From the NCBI GenBank assembly GCA_045863555.1, contig BTUU01000002.1, positions 356,278-420,277 of the forward strand: a DNA stretch of 64,000 nt, given 5' to 3'. Within the stretch, counting starts at the first letter, position 1; each line of letters starts with the position of its first letter. The notes beneath the pieces were generated by a model. That model was not told the origin of the DNA. It was given only the letters and a program-made list of their open reading frames with translations, and ran no database searches. Position numbers and translations under genes: made by a program. Below, in pieces: positions 1-8,221 of the stretch. The stretch is from JACRLV01 sp045863555. Lineage in GTDB: Bacteria; Planctomycetota; Phycisphaerae; UBA1845; Fen-1342.

Positions 1-318
1 GACCAGTCGCACAACCTCAAGCCGAAGATCGAGGCGATGATCCAGACGGTGATGACCGCGCAGGAGTACTTCGCGAAGGCCCTGCTCGTCGACCACCGCG
101 CCCTCGCGACCGCGCGCGAGCGCGACGACGTGGTCGATGCGGAGCGGGTGCTTCAGGACGCCTTTCAGACGGACGTGCGGCCGCTGGTGGGGGAGTTTCG
201 GAGAAGTCGCGGCCTCGCGAAGGACCCGCTCGCGGCGTTTCGCGAGAGCGGGTACACGGCTCGCGTTGCAAAAGAGCGGGGCAAGGACAAGCCGCGCGAC
301 GGGGCGAGCTACGCCTGA
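1..318 (+). CDS. rhaI: L-rhamnose isomerase, C-terminal part (cut by window edge)
   Basis: The reading frame is open from the first base and encodes the last 105 residues of a sugar isomerase. The visible part starts with DQSHN and continues with ALLVDHRAL, a TDVRPL motif and an ESGYTARV segment. These match in order the C-terminal region of the Pseudomonas stutzeri-type L-rhamnose isomerase, a metal-dependent TIM-barrel enzyme that converts L-rhamnose to L-rhamnulose. The next gene on the same strand is a rhamnulokinase, which performs the following step, so the assignment is consistent. The start and active-site metal ligands lie outside the window. A related broad-specificity ketose isomerase cannot be excluded from this fragment. 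Confidence 0.8.
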   Translation, partial: DQSHNLKPKIEAMIQTVMTAQEYFAKALLVDHRALATARERDDVVDAERVLQDAFQTDVRPLVGEFRRSRGLAKDPLAAFRESGYTARVAKERGKDKPRDGASYA

Positions 319-343
319 AGTCGCCCGTGGGTGCCGATTGGGG

Positions 344-362
344 GACCGGTCTCCGACCGGTC
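344..362. repeat. Palindromic hairpin GACCGGTCTCCGACCGGTC
   Basis: A GACCGGT/ACCGGTC inverted repeat with a short CTCCG centre lies 26 nt after the rhaI stop and is followed by a short T run (TCTTTT). It could attenuate or terminate transcription between rhaI and rhaB, or belong to the set of intergenic palindromes seen elsewhere in this window. Confidence 0.5.
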
Positions 363-433
363 TTTTCGAGCGACAGGGTCTCGAATTTGGAGTCTTGAAC
401 GCCAGGAACCGCTAAGGGGCAACTTAATCCGGT

Positions 434-1945
434 ATGAGCATCGCCGGCAGTTATCTCGCAATCGACGTCGGGGCATCCAGCGGCCGCGGGATCGTCGTGC
501 GCTTCGACGGCGAGCGATTTGTGGCGACCGAAGTGCACCGCTTCGAAAACGGCCCGCTTCAGCGTGGCGACGGCCTGTTCTGGGATGCGCCGAAGCTGTT
601 TGCAGAGATCAAGGCCGCCCTTCGCGCGGCGGGGGAGGGCGGCGTACGGCTCTCATCCGTCGGCATCGATACGTGGGGCGTCGATTTCGGCCTCTTTGAT
701 CGCGCCGGCAAGCTGATCGACCTGCCCAGGCACTACCGCGACCCGCGAAACGTCGCCGCGATGGAAGCCGCGCATCGCCGCGTCCCCCGCGAGCGCATCT
801 ACCGCTCCACCGGCATCCAGTTCATGGCTCTGAACACGCTCTACCAGTTGCTCGCGTGCGCTGACGACGCCGCGCGGCCGCTCGACTCCGCCGCTCGCCT
901 GCTCTTCATGCCCGACCTTTTCGGCTACTGGCTCACCGGCGAGATGCAGACGGAACCGACGATCGCCAGTACGTCGCAGGCGCTCGTCGCGGCGACGCGC
1001 GACTGGGATCGCGAACTCCTCGCGTCGCTCGAAATTCCGACCGGGATCATGCCGCCGATCCGGCCGACCGGTTCCATCGCCGGCCGGGTACGCGATGATC
1101 TGGCGCGGGAAACCGGCCAATCAGGCCTTCCGGTCGTCCTCACGGCCGGTCATGACACCGCGTCGGCGGTCGCGGCCGTCCCCGCCTGCGGCGACGACTG
1201 GGCGTATATCAGCTCCGGCACCTGGTCGCTCGTCGGCCTTGAACTCCCCGAGCCGAATATCAGCGACGCGTCGCTCGCGGCGAATTTCACGAACGAGGCG
1301 GGTGTCGGCGGCACCGTCCGATTTCTGAAGAACGTGACCGGCCTGTGGCTGCTCCAGGAGTGCCGCCGCTGCTGGGCCGAGGCGGGCCGGGCCTTTTCTT
1401 ACGACGAATTGAATGGACTCGCCGAGGCGGCCGAGCCCCTGCGATCCCTCATCGACCCCGACGATCCCCGGTTTGCGACCCCCGGCGACATGCCGCTGCG
1501 CATCCGCGAGGCGTGTCACGCGGGCGGTGAACCGGAGCCCGCGACGGAGGGCCAGATCGTCCGCTGCATTCTCGACAGTCTGGCCCTGCGCTACGACGAG
1601 GTGCTGGCAACGGCGGCGGCGCTCACGAACCGGCCGATCCGAACGGTGCACGTCGTGGGCGGCGGATCGCAGAATGCGCTGCTGAATCGACTGATGGCCG
1701 CCGCGTCGCAGCGCGAGGTCATCGCCGGACCGTCCGAAGCGACCGCGCTCGGAAACGCCGCGGTCCAGGCCGTCGCCGTCGGCCACTTGCGCGATGTCGC
1801 GGCCGCGCGGCAGGCCGTCGCCGCGTCGGTCGCATTGCAAACACGGCATCCCCCGACGGATTCGACCGAGCGGCGGATGTGGGCCGCGGCGCGGGAGCGT
1901 TTTGCAGCCTTGACGCGATCCACGGCGGCAGGGGGCGGGAAATGA
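434..1945 (+). CDS. rhaB: Rhamnulokinase (FGGY carbohydrate kinase)
   Basis: This 503-residue protein is a full-length FGGY-family kinase that phosphorylates L-rhamnulose to L-rhamnulose 1-phosphate with ATP in the cytoplasm. The N-terminal phosphate-binding motif IDVGASSGR (about residues 10-18) is typical of rhamnulokinases. GHDTASAVAAVP (about 238-249), GTWSLVG (about 261) and the C-terminal nucleotide-binding VVGGGSQN (about 405) are all present. It follows the isomerase fragment by 115 nt, with a hairpin between them, and precedes a permease gene. The ATG at 434 has an AAGGGG upstream at a rather long distance. No aldolase gene is seen nearby. Substrate assignment rests on the motif and the isomerase neighbour. 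Confidence 0.9.
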   Translation: MSIAGSYLAIDVGASSGRGIVVRFDGERFVATEVHRFENGPLQRGDGLFWDAPKLFAEIKAALRAAGEGGVRLSSVGIDTWGVDFGLFDRAGKLIDLPRHYRDPRNVAAMEAAHRRVPRERIYRSTGIQFMALNTLYQLLACADDAARPLDSAARLLFMPDLFGYWLTGEMQTEPTIASTSQALVAATRDWDRELLASLEIPTGIMPPIRPTGSIAGRVRDDLARETGQSGLPVVLTAGHDTASAVAAVPACGDDWAYISSGTWSLVGLELPEPNISDASLAANFTNEAGVGGTVRFLKNVTGLWLLQECRRCWAEAGRAFSYDELNGLAEAAEPLRSLIDPDDPRFATPGDMPLRIREACHAGGEPEPATEGQIVRCILDSLALRYDEVLATAAALTNRPIRTVHVVGGGSQNALLNRLMAAASQREVIAGPSEATALGNAAVQAVAVGHLRDVAAARQAVAASVALQTRHPPTDSTERRMWAAARERFAALTRSTAAGGGK

Positions 1946-2036
1946 GCCTCCGTCGACTGATCCGCGCCGTTTTGCCCGCGCCGGCAGTTGCCGCTTTCGA
2001 ACGCCTCTTTTCCAGGAACACGAGGTAACGAATCCC

Positions 2037-3755
2037 ATGCACGAATCGCAAAGCCCCGCGGCTGTCCGGCGTCTCGACCGCCTGTATGAGTTCGACCGCG
2101 AGCCGGTCAGCCGCGATCGGCTCTGTGGCGGCGGATATTTCGCCGGGTCGTTCGCCGGTGAGCACGTCGCCGCGACCGAATTCGTCATCGGGGCGCTCTT
2201 CGTCAACTGGGGCGCGTCGATCATTGACATCTTCGTCGGCCTCGCGATCGGCAACCTGCTGGCCGTGCTCAGTTGGGCGCTCGTTTGCGCCCCGATCGCC
2301 GTGCAGACGCGGCTGACGCTCTACTGGTACCTGCGGAAGATCGGCGGTCCCTTCTTCACGCTCATCTACAACGTGCTCAACGCGCTCCTCTTCTGCGTGC
2401 TCGCAGGCTGCATGATCACCGTCTCGGCGTCGGCCGTGCGCATCCCCTTTGGAATCCCGCCTCAGACGGACTGGTACCCGACGGACAGCCGGTTCGTCAT
2501 CGCCGTCCTCATCGTCGGGGCCGTCGTCGTGTGGCTGGCGATCGCGGGGTTTCGCCGGCTGGCCGCGTTCGCCACCGTCTGCTCGCCGTGGATGCTGCTG
2601 ATGTTCGTGCTCGGGGCGCTGGTGATGCTCCCGGTGCTCGGCCAGGCAAGCGGTGTCGGGACGATCGACAGTTTCGCGAGCTTTTGGGAAATGGGCGAGC
2701 GGGCCGTCTGGACGGGCCGCACGCCCGACGGGTCGCCGCCGCAGATCGGCTTCTGGCACATCACCGCCTTCGCGTGGATCTGCAATCTGGCGATGCACAT
2801 GGGCCTCTCTGACATGGCGATCTTCCGCTATGCCCGCAGCGCGGGGTACGGTCTCTACTCGGCATTCGGCATGATTCTCGGCCACTACGTCGCGTGGATC
2901 GCGGCCGGCGTCATGGGCGCGGGCGCCGCGGTGCTGCTGAACGCATCACTACCCGACCTGGATGCAGGCGCGGTGGCCCACCAGGCGCTCGGCGTGGCCG
3001 GCGCGATCGCGGTGGTCCTCGCCGGCTGGACGACGTCGAACCCGACGCTCTACCGCGCCGGCCTCGCGTTTCAGGCGGTCACGCCCGACTGGCCGCGCTG
3101 GCTCGTGACGCTCGTCGTCGGCATCCTCACGACGATCATTGCCTGCTTCCCATTCGTCTTCACGGGTCTCCTGAATTTTGTCGGGCTCTACGGACTGCTT
3201 CTCGCGCCGCCGGGGGCGATCGTCGTCGCGGAACACTGGATTTTCCCGAGGATCGGCCTGACGCCCTGCTGGACGGAGCGCCGCGGCCTGCTGCTGAATT
3301 GGCCGGCGCTCGTCGCCTGGCTGGCGGGGATGGGCCTGGCGCTCGGCCTCTACCTGACCGATACGCTGCACCTGTTCTTCCTCTTTGCGCCGGTCTACGT
3401 GCTCACGCTGGTGCTGTATCTCATTCTGGCGCCGCTCGGCGGAGCGCGGATGGCGGCCGGCGAGGGCCCGGCCGGCCCGGCGACTTCGGAACCCGCACAT
3501 TCCGCCGACCGCGCGGACGATCCGGGGTCTCCGGTGGACGGCGGCCGGGTGATGCGCCGGCGCATCTACGGGGTCGTTTCACTGGTCGCGCTGGCGGCGT
3601 GCTTCGGGCTGGCGCTGTTCGTCTATTCGGCGGACGGCGATGCATTTTCAATCCGCCTCGCGTGGTTCAAGCAATGGTTGCTCCTGCCAACGCTGGTCTA
3701 CTTCGTGGCAGCAACGCTCTGGCAGCTCAATCGGACGCCGACCGCGAAGGCGTGA
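2037..3755 (+). CDS. NCS1/cytosine-permease-like membrane transporter
   Basis: The 572-residue product is very hydrophobic, with about 12 predicted membrane segments. It resembles the purine-cytosine permease (CodB, NCS1) branch of the APC superfamily, in the N-terminal region with conserved small residues (SFAGEHVAATEF, WGASIIDIFVG) and in the long membrane core. The C-terminal end carries an extra Pro/Gly-rich soluble stretch (about residues 470-510) followed by two more membrane helices. The gene lies 91 nt after rhaB on the same strand. Its place in a rhamnose cluster suggests it may import the sugar or a breakdown product, but the family is known for nucleobases and related compounds. 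Substrate is therefore unknown. Confidence 0.7.
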   Translation: MHESQSPAAVRRLDRLYEFDREPVSRDRLCGGGYFAGSFAGEHVAATEFVIGALFVNWGASIIDIFVGLAIGNLLAVLSWALVCAPIAVQTRLTLYWYLRKIGGPFFTLIYNVLNALLFCVLAGCMITVSASAVRIPFGIPPQTDWYPTDSRFVIAVLIVGAVVVWLAIAGFRRLAAFATVCSPWMLLMFVLGALVMLPVLGQASGVGTIDSFASFWEMGERAVWTGRTPDGSPPQIGFWHITAFAWICNLAMHMGLSDMAIFRYARSAGYGLYSAFGMILGHYVAWIAAGVMGAGAAVLLNASLPDLDAGAVAHQALGVAGAIAVVLAGWTTSNPTLYRAGLAFQAVTPDWPRWLVTLVVGILTTIIACFPFVFTGLLNFVGLYGLLLAPPGAIVVAEHWIFPRIGLTPCWTERRGLLLNWPALVAWLAGMGLALGLYLTDTLHLFFLFAPVYVLTLVLYLILAPLGGARMAAGEGPAGPATSEPAHSADRADDPGSPVDGGRVMRRRIYGVVSLVALAACFGLALFVYSADGDAFSIRLAWFKQWLLLPTLVYFVAATLWQLNRTPTAKA

Positions 3756-3777
3756 TTCCGCGGCAGCTTGCGCGAGG

Positions 3778-4542
3778 TCATTCGCTCGGCGGGGAATGCC
3801 GGGCGAGGCCCAGCGTGCGCTCGAGCCCCCGGTCCATGAGCCGCTTCATCTCGCGGACGGCCTCGCGCATGCCCACGAACACCGAGCGGGCCACGATGCT
3901 GTGGCCGATGTTGAACTCCGAGAATCCCGCGATCGCCGCGATCGGTTCGATGTTGCGATACGTGAGCCCGTGACCGGCGTGGACGATGAGCCCGTGATCG
4001 TGGCCGGCGTCGACGCAGCGGGCCAGCGCCTCGAGCGTTCTGGCCTGTGCGGCGGCCGTCGACGCGTGCGCGTACGCGCCGGTCCAGAGTTCGACCGCAT
4101 CAAACCCGCAGTCGGCGCAGGCGGCCACCTGGGCCTCGATCGGCTCGATGAACGCGCTTGTTTCGATGCCCGCCTGCCTGAGCTTCTTCACGGCCGGCAC
4201 GATCTTCTTCTTGAGCCGCACGACATCGAGACCGCCCTCCGTGGTGAGTTCCTCGCGCCGTTCCGGTACGAGCGTGCACTGTTCCGGCGCCAGGTCGAGC
4301 GCGATCTTCACAATCTCGCCGCTGATCGCCATCTCCATGTTCAGCTTGCAGGCCACGGTGTGCTTGAGCAGCGTCGCGTCGCGCTCGTTGATGTGCCGCC
4401 GGTCCTCGCGGAGGTGAAACGTGATGCCGTCCGCGCCGCCCAGTTCGGCCTCGACGGCGGCCCAGACCGGATCGGGTTCGTCGGCCTGGCGGGCCTGGCG
4501 GATCGTGGCGACGTGATCGATGTTGACGCCGAGTCGAAGCAT
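3778..4542 (-). CDS. pdxJ: Pyridoxine 5'-phosphate synthase
   Basis: This 254-residue TIM-barrel enzyme condenses 1-deoxy-D-xylulose 5-phosphate with 3-amino-2-oxopropyl phosphate in the DXP-dependent vitamin B6 pathway. The N-terminus LGVNIDHVATIRQAR, the ADGITFHLREDRRHI segment and the C-terminal HAGHGLTYRN, FSEFNIGHSIV and FVGMREAV stretches are all standard PdxJ blocks. The ATG at 4542 is preferred because an ACGGAG ribosome site lies about 8 nt before it. A TTG six codons further upstream is less likely. The gene converges with the permease gene (22 nt apart) and is divergent from fabI. No pdxA is visible. Confidence 0.95.
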   Translation of the reverse strand: MLRLGVNIDHVATIRQARQADEPDPVWAAVEAELGGADGITFHLREDRRHINERDATLLKHTVACKLNMEMAISGEIVKIALDLAPEQCTLVPERREELTTEGGLDVVRLKKKIVPAVKKLRQAGIETSAFIEPIEAQVAACADCGFDAVELWTGAYAHASTAAAQARTLEALARCVDAGHDHGLIVHAGHGLTYRNIEPIAAIAGFSEFNIGHSIVARSVFVGMREAVREMKRLMDRGLERTLGLARHSPPSE

Positions 4543-4688
4543 GTGCGGTCTCCGTAGCAAGTGGACGCCTATTTGATACCCGACGCGGGCCGCGTTGGCG
4601 AAGGGTGCCCCGCGATGCGCGTTTTCTCGCGTGTTTCGGCAGATTCGGATACACTCCCGAAGTGCTTGGGCACCGCAAGGAGCGACAC

Positions 4689-5462
4689 ATGGGGTTGCTG
4701 GACGGCAAGAAGGGGTTCATCTTCGGCGTCGCGAACGACTATTCGCTCGCGTGGCACATCGCGGAGCAGTGCCACAAAAACGGCGCTCAGCTCGGCTTCA
4801 ACCACCTGCCGAACCCCAAAATGGAGCGCCGCGTCCGGCAGCTCGCCGAACCGATTGGCGCCAAGTGCATCGTTCCCTGCGACGTCTCCGATGAGGAACA
4901 GATCGCCAGCGCCCTGCACCAGGCGAGCGAGTCACTCGGCGGGCTCGATTTCGTGCTCCACGCCATCGCCTTCGCCAGCCGCGAGGCTCTCTCCGCGCCT
5001 TACTACCAGACATCGCGGGCCGATTTTCTTCAGGCGATGGAAATCAGCGCCTATTCGCTCGTTTCAGTCAGCCGCCACGCACTCCCGCACCTGCGCGAAG
5101 GCGGGTCGATCCTGACGCTGAGCTACTTCGGTTCCGAGAAGGTCATTCCCGGCTATAACGTCATGGGCGTCTGCAAGGCCGCCCTTGAGTCGTCCGTTCG
5201 CTACCTGGCCGCGGAGCTTGGCCGCGAAAAGAAGGTCCGCGTGAACGCGCTTTCCGCGGGGCCGGTCAAGACGCTCTCGGCGGCGGGCGTGAGCGGATTT
5301 TCGAAGATGCTGGAGCACTATCCGGAGAAGGCGCCGCTCGCCCGGAATATCGACGCCGACGAGGTGGGCAAGAGCGGCCTCTACCTGCTCAGCGATCTCT
5401 CCAGCGGCGTAACCGGCGAAGTGCACTACGTCGATGCGGGTTACAACGTCATCGGCTGGTAG
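4689..5462 (+). CDS. fabI: Enoyl-[acyl-carrier-protein] reductase [NADH]
   Basis: The 257-residue SDR enzyme reduces the double bond of trans-2-enoyl-ACP in the last step of each fatty acid elongation cycle. Catalytic Tyr156 and Lys163 occur in YNVMGVCK, at the same positions as in E. coli FabI, and the additional Tyr146 lies in LSYFGSEK. The N-terminal GVANDYSLAWHIA nucleotide-binding motif is the FabI form. The ATG at 4689 has an AAGGAG 5-6 nt upstream and gives the usual family length, so the longer upstream frame is not used. It stands alone, divergent from pdxJ, and its 3' end overlaps the converging small gene by 14 nt. Confidence 0.96.
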   Translation: MGLLDGKKGFIFGVANDYSLAWHIAEQCHKNGAQLGFNHLPNPKMERRVRQLAEPIGAKCIVPCDVSDEEQIASALHQASESLGGLDFVLHAIAFASREALSAPYYQTSRADFLQAMEISAYSLVSVSRHALPHLREGGSILTLSYFGSEKVIPGYNVMGVCKAALESSVRYLAAELGREKKVRVNALSAGPVKTLSAAGVSGFSKMLEHYPEKAPLARNIDADEVGKSGLYLLSDLSSGVTGEVHYVDAGYNVIGW

Positions 5463-5835
5463 GCTCGACGGTCCAGCGCGGCAGCTCCGCCAGACTCAGA
5501 TGCTCGAAATGCGAGATCTCGATCTCGCCGTGCGCCTCGACGCGGAAGATCGGCATGCCCATGTCGAGCGCGAGCCACACTTCGAGGCTCGCCCCGCGCG
5601 ACCTCTGCCAGCCATCCAGCAACACGATCGCATCCGAAGCCAGCAGCGCCGGGATGTCCAGCTTCATGTAAAACGAACGCGCCCGCCGGATGCCGCCGTC
5701 GTCGTTCTCCGCCGGATTGAAGACGACGTGTCCGCGTTCGCGAAGCTGCGCGGCGACGCGATTGAAAATGGGAAAGTTGTGATCGGGCAGGCCGGCCATC
5801 GGACCGGCCAGGTACAGCTTTCGGGGTAATTCCAC
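5449..5835 (-). CDS. DUF4406 / nucleoside 2-deoxyribosyltransferase-like protein
   Basis: The 128-residue product begins ELPRKLYLAGPMAGLPDHNFP, where LAGPMxGxPxxNFPxF is the signature of the DUF4406 family related to nucleoside deoxyribosyltransferases. The later DAIVLLDGWQRSRGASLEVWLA also fits, with the Asp and Glu usually conserved in this fold (DGW...GA..E). The GTG start at 5835 is chosen because a GAGG site precedes it and homologous sequence begins there. The frame continues upstream without a clear start. A role in nucleotide salvage or modification is possible but unproven. Its end overlaps the end of fabI on the other strand. Confidence 0.7.
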   Translation of the reverse strand: MELPRKLYLAGPMAGLPDHNFPIFNRVAAQLRERGHVVFNPAENDDGGIRRARSFYMKLDIPALLASDAIVLLDGWQRSRGASLEVWLALDMGMPIFRVEAHGEIEISHFEHLSLAELPRWTVEPTSR

Positions 5836-5923
5836 GACGATCGCCTCGATTTCGCAAACTCCCCGCCCGGGAGCCGAATGACGAGGATAGACCGAAAGCG
5901 ACGCGGCGAGTAGAGGTACCGGC

Positions 5924-6958
5924 ATGCCAGACAACGCTCCGTCCGAGCCGCCGCGTCGCCGCCGCCCGCGCTACCGCGGCACGCATCCACGAAAGTTCGA
6001 GGAAAAATATAAGGAACTGGCCCCGGACCAGTACCCCGAGACGATCGCGCATGTCCGCGGTCAGGGCCGCACACCGGCCGGAACGCATGTGCCGATCCTC
6101 GTGGCGGAGCTTCTGGACGCCCTGCGGCCCGAAACGGGGCACGTCGTGGCCGATTGCACGCTTGGCTACGGCGGGCACGCGGCGGCGGTCGTCGAGCGCA
6201 TCATGCCCGGCGGGCGTCTCATCGGGCTCGATGTGGACGCGGCGACGCTGGAAGCGACCCGCGCCCGTCTCGCCGCGCTCGGCCGGCCGATCGACGCCGT
6301 CCGGAGCAACTTCGCCGGTCTGCCCGCGGCGCTCGCTCGATGCGGCATCGACGCCTGCGACGCGATCTATGCAGACCTCGGCGTTTCCAGCATGCAGATC
6401 GACAATCCGGCCCGCGGTTTCAGCTACAAGCACGACGGGCCGCTCGACATGCGGATGGACGATCGAATCCAGCGCACGGCCGCCGACTGGCTGGCGAGGC
6501 TCGACGCGCCCGCGCTCGCGGCCGCGCTGCGGGATCTTGCGGATGAACCGGATGCCGACGCGATCGCGGCGGCTATCGTGGAGGTGCGAGCCCGCCGGCC
6601 GCTGCTTCGAACAGGCGATCTCGTGCGCGTGATTGAGTCGGCGACGGGAAAGGGCGAGCGCGGATCGCATCCGGCCACGCGGACGTTCCAGGCGCTTCGC
6701 ATCCTCGTGAACGACGAGCTAGGTGCCCTGAAGAATCTGCTGCGCGTGCTGCCGAGCTGCCTGCGGAGCGGCGGCCGGGCCGCGATCCTCACGTTTCACA
6801 GCGGGGAAGATCGACTCGTCAAGCAGGCGTTCGAGCGCGGCCTCGACGAAGGTGTGTACGCGGAAGTCTGCCAGGACCCGATCCGCCCGACGCCCGCGGA
6901 ACGCCGCGACAATCCTCGCAGTGCCCCGGCGAAGCTCCGCTGGGCCGTTCGCGCGTAG
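5924..6958 (+). CDS. rsmH: 16S rRNA (cytosine(1402)-N4)-methyltransferase
   Basis: RsmH (MraW) adds the N4 methyl group to C1402 in the 16S rRNA decoding centre using S-adenosylmethionine. The core starts at GTHVPILVAELLDAL (about residue 53), followed by the SAM-binding DCTLGYGGHA, then YADLGVSSMQID, RGFSYKHDGPLDMRMD and the C-terminal RTFQALRILVNDEL and ILTFHSGEDRLVK blocks. The protein is 344 residues long. About 50 of these form an N-terminal basic extension (RRRRPRYRGTHPRKFEEKY) that the core enzyme lacks. The gene is not next to a division and cell-wall (dcw) cluster as in many bacteria, and it converges with the GT4 gene with only 5 nt between stops. Confidence 0.95.
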   Translation: MPDNAPSEPPRRRRPRYRGTHPRKFEEKYKELAPDQYPETIAHVRGQGRTPAGTHVPILVAELLDALRPETGHVVADCTLGYGGHAAAVVERIMPGGRLIGLDVDAATLEATRARLAALGRPIDAVRSNFAGLPAALARCGIDACDAIYADLGVSSMQIDNPARGFSYKHDGPLDMRMDDRIQRTAADWLARLDAPALAAALRDLADEPDADAIAAAIVEVRARRPLLRTGDLVRVIESATGKGERGSHPATRTFQALRILVNDELGALKNLLRVLPSCLRSGGRAAILTFHSGEDRLVKQAFERGLDEGVYAEVCQDPIRPTPAERRDNPRSAPAKLRWAVRA

Positions 6959-6963
6959 TTCGC

Positions 6964-8139
6964 CTACCGATCTGGAATCAGCCGCAGGTAGAGCGTTTCG
7001 AGCTGGTCGACCATGCGCCGCCAGTCGAATCGCTCCAGGCAGTGCGCCCGCCCAGCCTCACCCATTCGCGCCCGCGCGGTGCGATCGCCCGCCAGAGCGC
7101 AGACGGCGTCCGCAAAACGCTCGATGTCATTCAGCGGGATCAGCCGGCCCGTGCATCCGTCGAGCACCACCTCCGTCGTGCCGTCGATGGCGAATGCCAC
7201 GGCGGGGACGCACATGAGTAGTCCCTGCACGACGGCCCGCGGCAACCCCTCCCACTGCGACGCGTGCGCAAGGATGTCAAAACCCGCGAGCAGGCGCGGA
7301 ATCTCGTCCGGCCGCACAAGGCCGACTAGCGTCGTTCGGTCGCGAAGGCCGAGCTGCGCAAGCTGCGTTTCATACTCCGCCCGCTGCGCTCCATCGCCGA
7401 CCCAGACGAAGCGCAGCCGCGAATCTCTCGCCGCAGCACGGGCCATGATCGGAATGAGCTGCTCATAACCCTTGCGCCGAAAGAGTCGGGCGACGCTGCC
7501 GACGACGACCGTCTCATCGTCCTCGATGCCCCATTCCCGCCGGACCGCACGACGATCGAACCGCGCCGGACCGAACTGCTCGACCTCCATCCCGGAGTAG
7601 ATCGTCTGGAGCTTTTCCCGGCCGCAGACGCCCGCCGCAACGGTCTGCTCGATCATCGCATCCGCGACGGTGACGATCGCATCCGATCGCCGCGCTGCCA
7701 GCCGCTCCAGCCAGGAGTAGGCCGCCCGCACCGCCCACGGCTGTGTGCGATTGAAGCTCATGCCGTGGATTGTGTGGACGACTGCGGGCACGCGCTGCTG
7801 CGCGGCGGCCGGCCGGCCCGCAGCCAGCCGTCCGAGAATCCCCGCCTTGCTGCTGTGCGTATGAACGACGTCCGGCCGCAGCTCGCGATACGCGGCCCGC
7901 AGCGCCGCCAGCGCCCGCCAGTCGAGGATCGGGCTGACCTGCCGCACCAGCGCGGGGATCTCGATGAACCGGTATCCGCCGGCCCGCGCCCGCGCGGTCA
8001 GCGCCCCCTCCGGTCCGGTCGTCGGCCCGGATATGAGCGTGACCTCGTGCCCGCGCGCGTGCAGCCCCTCGCAGGTCAGCAGCGTGTTCTCCTGCGCGCC
8101 GCCGACGATGAGCCGGGTGATGACGTGGCAGATGTGCAT
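6964..8139 (-). CDS. Glycosyltransferase family 4 (GT4)
   Basis: The 391-residue protein has the two Rossmann-like lobes of a GT-B enzyme. The N-terminal donor/acceptor lobe starts HICHVITRLIVGGAQENT, with the GGAQ loop common in GT4 proteins. The C-terminal lobe contains VGSVARLFRRKGYEQLI, FVWVGDGAQR and the E-x7-E-like HASQWEGLPRAVVQGLL nucleotide-sugar binding segment. It probably transfers a sugar from a nucleotide donor during surface polysaccharide synthesis. Exact substrate is unknown. No good ribosome site precedes the ATG at 8139. A degraded copy of this gene's first about 75 bp lies at 12500-12575. Confidence 0.85.
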   Translation of the reverse strand: MHICHVITRLIVGGAQENTLLTCEGLHARGHEVTLISGPTTGPEGALTARARAGGYRFIEIPALVRQVSPILDWRALAALRAAYRELRPDVVHTHSSKAGILGRLAAGRPAAAQQRVPAVVHTIHGMSFNRTQPWAVRAAYSWLERLAARRSDAIVTVADAMIEQTVAAGVCGREKLQTIYSGMEVEQFGPARFDRRAVRREWGIEDDETVVVGSVARLFRRKGYEQLIPIMARAAARDSRLRFVWVGDGAQRAEYETQLAQLGLRDRTTLVGLVRPDEIPRLLAGFDILAHASQWEGLPRAVVQGLLMCVPAVAFAIDGTTEVVLDGCTGRLIPLNDIERFADAVCALAGDRTARARMGEAGRAHCLERFDWRRMVDQLETLYLRLIPDR

Positions 8140-8221
8140 GCGGCGCAGATAGTAGCCGCAATGGCTCCGCCGTCAGGAGCGGCGAGTCCGGCCTTCCGCG
8201 CGCCGCAATCCCTGCGACCCG

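Noticed and set aside
1942..2028. 28-codon frame (MSLRRLIRAVLPAP...) overlapping the rhaB stop by ATGA
   Set aside because: Too short to support, no family or ribosome site of its own; kept only as a note because of the overlap.
2949..3500. Long opposite-strand frames over the permease gene and over dnaE, truA and others
   Set aside because: They are Arg/Pro/Gly-rich shadows of real genes in GC-rich DNA, without start signals or homology.
4543..4560. TTG start giving pdxJ six more codons
   Set aside because: The ATG at 4542 has a good ribosome site and the family N-terminus begins there.
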